Below, in pieces: positions 50,797 to 62,059 of a stretch of 64,000 nt of DNA. The translations under genes and the position numbers were made by a program. The notes beneath the pieces are model-generated. The model did not search any database, was not told the DNA's origin, and worked only from the letters and a program-made list of their open reading frames with translations. Position 1 is the first letter of the stretch. The number at the start of each line of letters is the position of its first letter. Source of the DNA: Anisakis pegreffii (Eukaryota > Nematoda > Chromadorea > Rhabditida > Anisakidae). The DNA is taken from the NCBI GenBank assembly GCA_035041965.1, contig JAPYMA010001845.1, forward strand, positions 53,339-117,338. Direction: 5' to 3'.

Positions 50797-52973
50797 CCTT
50801 AAAACGTTCACATGAGCTGATGAACACTTTTCAAAATCAACAATTTTTCGATCGATGGTCGGCGGAAGTCCTCCCTGCTCTATGAGAAGAAAGAGATAAA
50901 AGGCGATTAGTTCGTCGCTTTGTGATGAAATAAATGAATCGCATTCAAACAGCTTATGAATTTGCGACAAATATGGCCGATCCATGAGTCTGATGTTTCT
51001 TTTGCCCTCATTCGAAATTTTTTGAGATGACCAATAAATGACCAAAATAAATTTTTTTTTAAAATGATGAACAACATAAAATGTCAGTGATGAACGTTAC
51101 AAGATGGGTAAAAGTAAAATATGCTCAAAAATAGAAGTACCTAAAAGAGAGTTATGAAGAAATTCGTTGAAAAGACGGTAGATAATTGAAAGAGACAGAA
51201 GATGTAAACACGAAACAATTGTCATGAAAATAGTAAATACTACCTATGAAGTTATCACTAAATAATTTAGATTCTTTATGAGGACATCGTTTATAAACTC
51301 ATAAGTAATCGATTTTAATGAAACAAGATACTTCAGCATAAAAATGTAAACACAACATGACACAGTTGCGACAAGGCGATTACTTGGTTAGGGGCACTTC
51401 TGTATATTTTAAAGATGTGTTTCTCGAGTTTTTGATTTGACTTACAATTACAATCAATCATTGATCAGAATGTTTAATGAGCACAAACGACAATTTCCCT
51501 ACAATTTTGCTCAGATCACAGCAAATGCACGTATGTGACTATAAAAGAATGAATGTTATCAGTGAACGTTTCATGAAAACAAGATTCTTAAACTATATTC
51601 TGCCCTTTATAATGGTTTCTTTGAATGTCTTTCAGCATGGATGATTGTCTGAAGAGGAAATGAAAAGTGACTGATAGTATCATCGGGTGATGTAGAGAAT
51701 TATTTTCCAGTTCAAACACAAATAAATGACAGTGATGGAGCCAAGAAGTCTACAGTCTTTTTACATACAGCACTTACAAGGGCAAAAAATTTCATCGAAG
51801 TATTCATTTCAATCAATCAAATTGGTTTATCGTCACATTGCTGTTATTAGTTGGCAGCAGAGTTTGCATTGGTCGTTTCAGTTTCTTACTATCACGTTTG
51901 ATCACGAGAAATCAACCTCTCATATGCAATAAACCTCGGTCAACTCCCTTTCGAAAAAACCGTGTTCCTGCTGGTTAACGGCTTCTAATTGCACTATGTA
52001 ACTAATAAATTATGCGAAGGTGAAAAATTAACCTTCTGAGGCATCTTTTTTACGTAGAATCCAGGAATGAACTTTATTCATCTCCATTTATAGTTCTTTT
52101 GCAAATTTTTCCGAATTGTATTGAGATATTCGGATTGTTAGCCTTCTCTATGTCCAATGGCACCAGTCAAGTTGATATTCGATGCTTGTGAAAGTATTAT
52201 GTTATTGTATAGTTTATTTTGCTGGGATCTGGTATATATAAACCGTTTGGTGAGCAAAATTAAAGGCTGTTCGCAAGAGAATTTTCAGGAAAATTTTTAG
52301 TTTACCGTTTGATTGTACAAATAATCCACGATTCTTATAGAGCGCATCAGATACAAATGTATGATGTTGATTTTTGGTCAGGCAATAATGCATTTCAAAG
52401 ATCTGAACACATATCTTGAGAGTGTGCCAGTGATAAAAATCACTTCATTATGCGCGGTTCTGAGCCACAAAATCCTTATCACGATGCAATGCAGTACAGT
52501 GAAAGAAAATTTCTCCACTCAATTCATTAAAAACGCATCACGATCTAACGTCAAAATCAACATCTATCATTCATCTATTCGAGATCAGTAAATTTGAGAG
52601 GTAATGAGTTAGGCGTTCGATATTTGCAAAGTGATTCGCCGAGAATTGTTGCTGAGCAATACATCTTGGAGTGTAAACATTGTATTGTTCGAATTCCTAA
52701 AACATCATTTCGATGAAACGGTTCAAATCAAAACATAAAGATGAACATATGGGAAAGGCAACGTAGTCGTTGCATATTTAGATAAAATGCATGATAATAG
52801 CCAAAACAAAGGCATTGCTTGAAAGCTGAGAAATTGGACCGTAAGATTTTGTCTACGAATATGATCTTTCTGGAACGTGAGAAAAGGAGAGAAAATGAAG
52901 GACATAAAAGAAGGAGCCGGAGGAGGAGATCAGATCAGAGAAGTTCACCAGTTATTCGATGAACATGTGATGC

Positions 52974-53043
52974 GCCAGCGATTGGCCCTCTAACCGTTAA
53001 AATTATAATATTAATTGGCCAGCGATTGGTCCTCTAACTGTTA
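52974..53043 (+). repeat. 26-bp direct repeat, 44-bp period
   Basis: Two copies of GCCAGCGATTGGYCCTCTAA, each followed by CYGTTA, at 52974 and 53018, differing at two positions. Confidence 0.8.
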
Positions 53044-53617
53044 TAAGACTGTATTCACCAGTATTGCAAATTCAGAAATATTCTTCTTAATAAACTGTAT
53101 TTAATTATTCCTCCCTCGTCCAACCACACCTAGAATCATTTTGCAAATACCAAACTCAATCAAAATCTGCATATGAAAAAGTGATCGTTCTTAGATCCGT
53201 ATCATTACTGGACGTTTGATTGAATACGATGATAAAAGAAATTAGAAAATATAATCCACGAATAATGCTGCTGTCAAATCATTCATTCGTATGATGTTTG
53301 AAAAATTTATTTTATTCGAACAGCACTTCTCAATGAGTTCATTCTCTGGTCGACATTTTATCAGTTGATGCGAATATGATTTGATTGTGAGATTACAATT
53401 ACTAGATTCTGTCCATTTCTTTTAAGAGAGAAGCAGTTCCATTTTATTCGCCACTCTCATCATTATGAAGTATATTTCTCATTCGTTTATGAACAACACA
53501 ATCATTCATGCGCGAATGCAAATTTCCTAATACGACTAGTTCTTTAATCTGAATTTCACAGTTCCTTCGAAAATTTATAAAAGTGTGTTGAAAGATCTTT
53601 AAAAAAGAAATACAAAT

Positions 53618-53695
53618 AGCTATAGCTATTCAATAATTGTTCAATAGCTATTCAAACAACTATTCAAATAGCTATTCAATTCCATTCAATTCTAC
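53618..53695 (+). repeat. Short ATAGCTATTCAA tandem repeat
   Basis: Five or more diverged copies of (AT)AGCTATTCAA in tandem. Confidence 0.7.
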
Positions 53696-53943
53696 TGCAC
53701 CGTAACATAAGACAAAAACTTCACGAAGGGGAAGCGATCTCAGAAAGGATGTGATGCGTTGTTTTTGTTGATCTATTAATTGATGATATGAACGCGTCTC
53801 AACGTCATTCCACATATTCCTCAACTTGATCGACGCACGTTTCAAATATTCACTGATGACGAATAACGACCGTATCCTTCAAATAAAAAAATTTGTCACG
53901 AAATACTTCTACGAAGGTAAACTTCACCTTTACTTTTTATCTC

Positions 53944-56900
53944 ATGTGTTGCATATTTGGACTGATCGCAGGAAACGGATTTGAAATAGATTTGAAAAAT
54001 GGAGCCAACATCAGTCAGTGCTGCAAAGTATTATTATTCTGGATTGATTTCAGTCTGAACAAATTATTTAGTGGATGCAAGATAGTACGATATCGTCTTT
54101 CATAAATAAATGCTTTCAAAACAAAATTTTTAAATGAATGCTTCCGTTAATGAATGTTACAAATATGCGGTTGAATTGATGCAATGCCGAAGAGTAGAAT
54201 AGAAGTAGAATAAAGTAGAATAAAAATGAAGTAGAATGAAAATATTTCCCTGATTTATGTTTAGGTCAAAAATTATCGAACTCAAAATCCAGTGAAGAAA
54301 ATGGCAAAGAAGGAGATGCTTCGTCTATGAAGCATTTCATATCAAAACATCGTCGCTTATTGGGTGAAATTAATTGTTAACTGTTATTTCATGCAGTTTC
54401 AAGCCTAAAATCTGCGTTGTATCAGTAATTCTCAAATACCGTTTATGTCAGCATTCAAAATTTCGAATGGAAAGTGGAGATAACAATGAGAAATCTTCTT
54501 GAATGGGACATCTTTGAATTCCAATTCATTAATTTCATGTTTATTATTGTTTTATTCAAGCTCATTTTCACCACAATCGCATCGTTTCAGGCGTTGCTAT
54601 TCCATTTATATTTTTTCAAACGTTCTACTGGTTAATTGCATTTCGCTACAATCTTTTCTACTTATACGAAGAAAAATATATACTGAGCATTGTAATGGTA
54701 TTTGGAGCCCTTATTGGAGGTGAGATTATTTTATTAGTCATCTTCAGAGAACAACGTCTGCTTCTATAACTAAGCTGTCATTTTGTTTCAATTCACATCG
54801 CGACAATCTTGCATTGGTAACCATTGAAAATGCCAGTCTAATAAGTGGCAAAAACAACGACCATACAAATGATAATAGTAATGGGCAATTAAGGAATGAC
54901 CACTGAAGGTGGAGGTGCCATAGCATTTCCTGTGATGACAATAGCTCTCAATATCAGTCCGATGGTGGCACGCGATTTCTCATTGATGATACAATCATGT
55001 GGTATATTTTATTTTATTCAGCATTTGTCCATTAATTTATTTCATATTGCAACACTCAAACAATTCTTCCATTCAATTGCTTATTTATTCGTTCATGAAC
55101 AACCTAATTTGTTATTGCAAAAATTACTTCAATAAGAAGAATACACTCAAATGACAACATATTTGGCCACTACTAAATATATTTCTGCTTTACTGTAACT
55201 GTGTGCACGCAACAATGCACTCACGGATAGGTAGGTGTGTATCACCATTACGAGGACAAAGACGCGTATGATATCATTAGAAAGAGAACCGGTAGTTCTC
55301 TCTGAAAACTTATCGGTCAGCCTTTTAGTGACCAGTTCTTGTGTATTCTTGAGCGGAAACTGGTTTGGGGTTTTTTTGCAAACCTGACAAAGTGTACGAT
55401 GGAAGTAAGTGTACGATTTGCATTTTTGATAAATTTAATGTCTGCAAAAAGATTTGTTGTATTTAGGAATTCTTCACGCATTCAAGAAATCTCATGTAGA
55501 TAATAAAGATCGCCTGTATATGTGTTACAGGGATCGATGATAAATTTGTATTGAAAGCCACCAGCAGACATGACTAGAAGAAGTATTTAAAATCCAAAAT
55601 GGTTCTCCACTTAAAGACAATGCATTCAATTATCATGGCTTTCAGTTATGCTCGTTCATAAAATTACGATAGTTCCCGAGTGATTTTAGCCATAAAAATC
55701 GATTAACTACTGCACATTGCATGAGGGGTATTGAATTCTAAACCGACCTAACAGGAGACATATTATACTTAAGCTATGCTGAATCGAGTTTGATTCTGGA
55801 TCAAATAGTGTGATAAAAAAGATGTGTTCAGTTATGATTAAATAAAGCAGTTGAAACTGACATATATTCAGTAATTAACAACGGTTGTTTAAGGCTTGAC
55901 TGCTGCATCTTTTACAATATTCTTCATGTCGATCACCGTTGAATGGCATTCAATTATTTTCACAACAATTGGAGCACTTTTAGGAATTATTTTCGGCTTA
56001 GAGGCGAGTTTTTATCACATAAACAATTTCATCGAAACTCTTAAATCAGTCCTACTAATCTGCTGAACACGGAATTTCAGACGATTTCAAAAACATGTTT
56101 CGATAACGATCGATATTTTTTATCGATCAATGTTCAATATTTCCATTTAGCTAACAATAAGAATTCAATGAATGCTAAAGACAAATGACTAATGCCTTAT
56201 TTTTGGCACACAACACTTTCTGAATGCATTCTCAATGATAAAGAGTTTTTTAGGAATAACTGAAACAGTAGGAAAAAAGTTTTTGATGAAGTAAAGCATA
56301 ATAATTCAACTGATTCACTGACCTTATTGCTATTGAATACCTGAAATTAATAACTAATTAATTAATTAATTGCTTAATTAACGATAAAACAGTCATGATA
56401 AAACAGTAATAATGATCTTGATCATACTGTGGTGTTGCTATTGCAGGTAGTTGATGACTTCTTGTCAGCAGCTCAGAAGAAAATGATCTTTGTGTCGATC
56501 TTTTTCTCATTCGCACTTGCATTATACTTATTGAACTATGAGAAAAAACGTATCACATTCGATTCCATTCAACAATTTACGCCCGTCAAAGCGATACTTC
56601 TGGTACTGAATGGATTTGTTGGAGGTACACAAGTAGAAGTATCACTCCTCGAATGAGCATCCTGCTCGTTAACTTCTTTTGCAATTCGGACACTTCACCA
56701 AAAGAAAAAAAACTCACAAGAAATGAGAGCAGACAGCCAATGGAACAGTTGTAAATGAAAATCATTTGAAAGAAAACTTTCAGGAGTGATGAACAAATAT
56801 GTGCAGCAGGACAAAATTTGAATTTGATTGAAATGAAAACAAATTCAGGAATATTCACTGGGTTTTCTGGATCAGGTGTTGATGTGTATTCGTTCTCGAT

Positions 56901-58929
56901 TTTAACACTGCTGTTCCGTATCAGTGAAAAGGTCGCTACACCAACGTCTGTTGTGTTGATGGCGGTTAACAGCATGTTCGGCTTTTTTTGGAGACGTTTT
57001 ATGGATAACGATATTTCAGAAGTACATTTTTTATCTGCTTCACACCAGTGCTAGTTAGGGTAAGAGAAGGAGAGGGCAAGGGGGTGGTGTAAAAAGGTAA
57101 TGCTGCATTCATCCGAAAGAGTGCTTTTCTAGAGCGGTAAAATCAGCGGGGATGGCTTTTTGTGGTTCATCTTTCTTTGTGCTTTTGGAATTTCCGGCTC
57201 CGGGACATATTGACTTTATTTAAATCGCTTCCGATTAGAGAAGCTTGATGTTCTGATAATAGCTCTGATAACGGTCCTCGTATTATTGTAGATCTTATCA
57301 TGATTTGATGGAATTATAGGAAGTACGGTTATCTGCACCTCACGATCCCATTATCCCCCGTTTTAATAGGGGATATGAAAAAGCAGTGAAAGTCTAGAAT
57401 CCTGCAGCGTTGAATCCGGCTAGCACTCATGTAGTTTGCACAAGAAAAGTGAATATCCATTGCTAGATGCCTGACAATAAGTCTTGATTAAATAAAATTG
57501 CTGAAATTTAAGGAATCATGGCAATATCTGGCTGTTTGTGTACCTATTGTCGTTTTGTTTGCACCTCTTGGAAGTTTTGCTGCATCACATTTCCATCGTC
57601 TTACTCTCGCAGTTCTAATATACGTTCTCGAAACGGTGGCTCTAGTAAGTATTTTCAAAACCCTTCATTTTTTTTTGAAACAGTTCAGCAAATTCACTGA
57701 AAAACTAAAACTCAATTCAGTTCATTAAATTATTTGTTAGGTAGGAAATTATTTGATTAATGAGAAACGGATGGATGACTGATAGCTTCCGAAGGATAAA
57801 ACAACATTCTCCAAAGCAGTGGTTCTCATAGGAGGTGAAGTTGCCCATTTTGAGTAATTTGGAGGTATCAAGGGGTAATGGAGGGATCGAATAATTAGTA
57901 TTTCATGCTGTTGTTATGTTATGATAGAACGCCACTGCGATTTTTAACTCAAATATGTTAATGCGGTTAGTTGATGGCAACACTCTTCATTATCCTGGTT
58001 TCTCATTGTGAATATCATTAGCTCATCAGAGCCTAATAGGGTTTTCATTCGTTTTAGCAAGATTTTCATTCTTTTTTTTGCTGCTGCAATCGCTCTCATA
58101 GCTTTTACCATCAAAATTGTTCTCATTTGCTAATTTCTCATTCATTTCACTCAACAATCAAAGTCAAATTCTCATTCTATCAAATATACTCTATAATTGA
58201 TCATTTGACTGTCGAATGTTGTTGAACAATAATATTCGATTGCTGCATTGTTGATTTCGACTGTCAACACTCGTCAACGCATCCAGTAAATAGTATATGC
58301 TACAGAATAAGAAATCGATTCGAACTGTGAAGTGAAATGTGACGAAGTGAATGAGAAAAACTCATCAAGAGAACGATATTCGCATGTAATAGCTATGAGA
58401 ATGAATACAACACGTCCAAAAAGAATGAGAATCCATCTGAATCAGTTTGAGGTGAGCGTGTCACAGACAGTAGCTTTACATGCGATCATAATCACCAGGT
58501 ATAGGACACTGATTTCTTTCACGTCACTGAGAACTTCCCGGACTAGTTTTCCACCTGTTCCTGACGTTGTACGTAGAAATAGTAAGTTCTTGTATCAGGA
58601 GGAGGGGGGGGGGTGGTAACGGCGGCCTGCCAGTTCATTAAAAGGGACAATGGAGCACCCGAACGTGAGAACCACTGCTCTAGAGGATAAGTTCATGAAT
58701 GCTCAGACTATGTGTGAATGTTGATCACTCAATCAACGATGAAAATATGTTCAAGGTTGGTGCAGTTATTGTGATACGTCCACCACTGTCACTGCTTGGT
58801 GCGTCTGCGGCAATTATCATCGCATCATTTATATTCTATTACTCAATGAGTCGTTACGGTCACCATATGGCAAATCATCAACTTGATTCGCAGAAGAATA
58901 AAACGGTCTCTGTGGCTTGTATCTCCTAG
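53944..58929 (+). CDS. TauE/SafE-family membrane protein, nine exons, 390 aa
   Basis: Exons: 53944-54013, 54265-54363, 54591-54719, 54894-55001, 55894-56003, 56447-56624, 56849-57021, 57513-57644, 58756-58929; phases 1,1,1,1,0,1,0,0 agree (1173 bases). AATAAA is at 59243. The family (sulfite exporter TauE/SafE, Pfam PF01925) consists of polytopic anion or organosulfur exporters built from two related halves. Here the first half has GALIGGMTTEGGGAIAFPVM, then an amphipathic SPMVARDFSLMIQSCG; the second half has GFVGGIFTGFSGSGVDVYSF and ATPTSVVLMAVNSMFGFFWR, the expected internal repeat. About eight hydrophobic segments; the cytosol-like N-terminal part (NSKSSEENGKEGDASS) is polar. The intron after 56003 has a GC donor (GAG|GCGAGT). 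The start Met at 53944 is a choice; exon 1 is the least certain. The last intron carries a hAT-like MITE. Confidence 0.85.
54187..54236 (+). repeat. AGTAGAATA tandem repeat
   Basis: Five imperfect copies of (A)AGTAGAATA in the first intron of the TauE-family gene. Confidence 0.7.
57817..58677. mobile_element. Non-autonomous hAT-like transposon
   Basis: Terminal inverted repeats CAGTGGTTCTCA (57817) and TGAGAACCACTG (ending 58677) are a perfect 12-base match, of the CAGNGGTTCTCA type known from hAT elements. The 8-base flanks CTCCAAAG (57809-57816) and CTCTAGAG (58678-58685) match at 6 of 8 positions and both fit the nTnnnnAn pattern of hAT target duplications. No transposase frame is present in 861 bases. 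It lies wholly within the last intron of the TauE-family gene. Confidence 0.85.
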
Positions 58930-59299
58930 GGTAAACAAATTCTTTTGTTTGCAAATTTCATTCGAGTTTAGTCAACTATTCACCTCCGAAGCAATGTTCG
59001 TCATAACTTAATGCATAAAATTTGATGTCATTTTTCGGTCGGTCGAGGGTGTGATCACATGAGTTTGATGTGGCAGCGTATGATTAACTCTCGCACGACT
59101 GAAATTTTTTTGTTGCATCCGAGACAAAGTGGACTTCTCAGGCTCGGCACTATCGATTTGACTATTTACTTGTAATAGAATTTTTAATGGAATTTTTACA
59201 CTTTCTAATGCTTGTAAATGATACTGCATTGCTATGAATGAAAATAAATGAAAACATCATTCAGTCATCAAGCTTTCATGTGTCCAGACATCGCAAAAC

Positions 59300-60319
59300 A
59301 ACAACAACACAATCTTCAAAGTCAGAATATTTGAAATGATCATGCAATTCAATTACTGATGTTACACTGTCATTAATATTTCAATCAAATTGTGTACTAG
59401 CAGTTTTTTCTGAGAGACTTAAACGGCCTTGTATGGAAACTCTGGTGTAATATAAAGCATTTACTGGACAAATCTCACTCATATCCAATGATACGGGATT
59501 ACAAAAGGGCTATTTTTTAAAACTTCACGTCGACTGTTGACTATATGCACAGATTCAGAAGCGCTGACTGAATACTATTGAAGACTTCGACATGAAGCAT
59601 GACCCAAGGCTGCCGGAGGGAAATGCAGAAGGTTTTTTTCGAAGTTACATGCTCTCCACAGAAGGAAAAAGTTGAACATAAGTCAGAGACAGCAACCTTT
59701 TCTGTGCATATTACTAATTTTCAAACAGTGATGCTCACTCTAGCCTGCTGATCATCGTGGGATTTACGCTAACATGCATTACACATCATACCATCTACTC
59801 GCTTCGCCATCCCTATCCTATGCTGTACTGAGGTGAGTAAACAACATTGTACAAAGTTTTGATCTCTGATCAGCTATTTGACATTGTACCGTTGAAACTG
59901 TTTCATCAAAAGGAAGTTCGGATTTGGAACTTTTGCTTTTGCTGGAAATTAGAGCAGAAGGATATATCAAGGACGATGTCTGATTGCTTCTGTAAGAAAC
60001 CCTTCCTTGATATCATAATCAGACTGAATCAAGAAAAGATGCACTTGAAAGGCGTTCTACCAATAAGATACTTGAAAACAACTGTAAGAAAACTGCTGAA
60101 TGAATAATATAAAGTAACCCTGCATGCACACATCGAAACGATCGACAACATTCGAATAGAATACCGCAGAATATGATTTCTAAGATGTGAATAAAAGGTA
60201 TGAGAACACCATATGGGGGCAAATATGTTCCAATGCACAATTTCGGTGTTTGATTAGGACTGTGTTGATAGAATGTACGTGAATGAGCGACTTTGCGTTT
60301 GTCATTGATATAGCTTTAT
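59300..60319. other. Intergenic, no supported gene
   Basis: A possible start exon (MHYTSYHLLASPSLSYAVLR, ATG near 59774) ends at a good GAG|GTGAGT donor at 59832, plus strand. No reliable partner exon follows. Confidence 0.2.
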
Positions 60320-60668
60320 GAAAATAGCCATATCTCCTCAAGAAAACGGAATTGCTCAACCAAATATATGTTTTTGGGAATGTAGAAGTTCCGCTGGATC
60401 GAATGGTGTACACAAGGTCATATGTTACTGGGCAAAGCTGAGAGTACGGTAGGCTTCAAGGTGGCAACCCCTACAGCATTGAGAAAATAGGTGTATCTCC
60501 TCATGAAAGCAAATTGATACATACTTTTAGCAAATTGCCTCGACATGATATATATTTTTCTGAATCTAGAGGTTATGCGGGGTCGAATAATGTGCAGAAA
60601 TTGATATATTGCTGAGCTATCCTGAGAGTACCGGTAGCTTGAAATGGTAACCCTTATAGTGTTAGAGT
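60320..60668 (+). repeat. Diverged tandem duplication, about 165-185 bp units
   Basis: Unit 1 (60320) and unit 2 (60483) share, in order, GAAAATAG..TATCTCCTCA, TATATTTTT/TATGTTTTT, GTCGAATAATGTG / ATCGAATGGTGTA, a GAGAGTAC block with GTAGCTT / GTAGGCTT, and TGG(C/T)AACCC. Confidence 0.75.
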
Positions 60669-60696
60669 AATGTACGTATCAGTCTATCGTGATACA

Positions 60697-61016
60697 TTAC
60701 GGTAACCATCTTCAAATGATCGGTGTTCTCAAATTTGCGCAATAACGCGATGATTTCTTTAGATTAGTGGATTTCCCGGTCTGTCTTTAGTCCGAAAAGT
60801 ATGGGTCTTTTCTAGCGATTTTTCTTACATGAAGGGAAATGAATGATTTTTTGGATGTCTTTCACTTGCCCGGCAGCGCTCCTTTCAATGCACTGCACTT
60901 ATATTGATCAATATATACATTCACTTAATGATATAATGGTCAGCATTTTCAAACTATTACTGTTCTCAGATTTACCCAGTAAAATGGTCATTTCTTCACA
61001 TCACTAGATTCTCAAC
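60697..61016 (+). repeat. Second diverged direct repeat pair, about 80 bp
   Basis: 60697-60775 and 60937-61016 share GGT(A/C)A.CAT.TTCAAA, TGTTCTCA(A/G)ATTT, the CAATAA/CAGTAAA block and ATTTCTT..ATTAGTGGATT / ATTTCTT..ATCACTAGATT in order. It continues the duplicated landscape that begins at 60.3 kb. Confidence 0.6.
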
Positions 61017-61850
61017 ATTCTCTGCTTCTAAAAGTTGACTAGTAATCTCACTACTTCATGAAAGGATCGGAGAAAGGAGACGCTGATAGTAAAATATTGG
61101 AAACATACACACTTTCGGACGTTGTACTGTAAGGGGTGCATAGATGCACATTTCCAAAGATATGGCTGCTTTTCTGTGGACTGGTGTTTGATAAGATCAG
61201 GCAATTTCCTTAAGTTGCCAGTCACTATAATCATGTTCACTTTTGTTGTAGGCTCAATTATGAGAGTATCTATGGTCAGTCTCAGGTATCTGTTTGCATT
61301 TGTCAGTAAATCACCCGATGAGTTTCAAAAACGCTTCGTGAGCAGCTGTTTCCGTATATTTCACGAATTTAATTGCGTTTGTCCAGCCAACCTGATGTGT
61401 TCTTTTGACCATGTAAGCAAAACTTATTCATTATTTTATGTTAAGCCTTCAACCACGGACCTGCAGTAATTTGTAACTAACGTCTCATACTCTCTCTCAA
61501 TGCAACCAGAATAGATTAGGCGTATTGTTGCAAACTTTAGAAATGAATGTTGTCATGATCAGATGCACGTTTAACTATTGGCTTGCGTCAAGCGTCGCAC
61601 ATTTTATAATATTTCATGAAATCAACAAAACTAAATGGCATTGTTCACAAATATTCATTCATTTCTTCAATCCATCGTAATTTCGTAAACATAAAATAGT
61701 TGCAAATTGTGAAATGATAAACTTTATTACATACATGGAATACAAATAAATTTATTTTAAAAACATGCTCATTTTTAAAACAAACATCATACTAACGAAA
61801 GTTAAAAACAAACCGAACATTACAATAAGGACGAAATGGATATCATTATA

Positions 61851-61989
61851 TTATAAGGAATTAGATAACTGAAGTAAGCAAGTAATAATCCCATGAGATT
61901 GAAACGAAAAAAATAAAAATTTTGCAGCGGACATGACGATGACGAACCACCGCCACCCAATTATCCAGCCAAAGCGTTCACCGATCTCC
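61851..61989 (-). CDS. Possible terminal exon of a membrane protein
   Basis: A long pyrimidine tract and acceptor (TTTTCTTTTTCAG) lead to EIGERFGWIIGWRWFVIVMS, then AAKFLFFSF and a stop at 61851. AATAAA signals follow on this strand near 61756 and 61720. The 5' exons would lie beyond the window's right edge, across the repeat array. The opposite strand over the same bases, after a TTTTGCAG acceptor at 61927, also reads well (DDDEPPPPNYPAKAFTDLPE), so the strand is not certain. I do not recognise either product. Confidence 0.3.
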
Positions 61990-62059
61990 CTGAAAAAGAA
62001 AATCTGAAACAAAATGTCAAAAGTTTCTTCAACAACCCAGATTTAATTTCTGCTAATTT

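Larger units (their letters stand above)
50797..53943. other. Intergenic, no supported gene
   Basis: Open frames at 51726-51932 and 52361-52591 (both +) have no recognised domain or splice partners. The interval also holds short direct repeats near 53.0 and 53.6 kb. Confidence 0.4.

Noticed and set aside
56586..56975. 129-codon minus-strand frame
   Set aside because: Antisense to two TauE exons that chain in frame with conserved glycine motifs on the plus strand.
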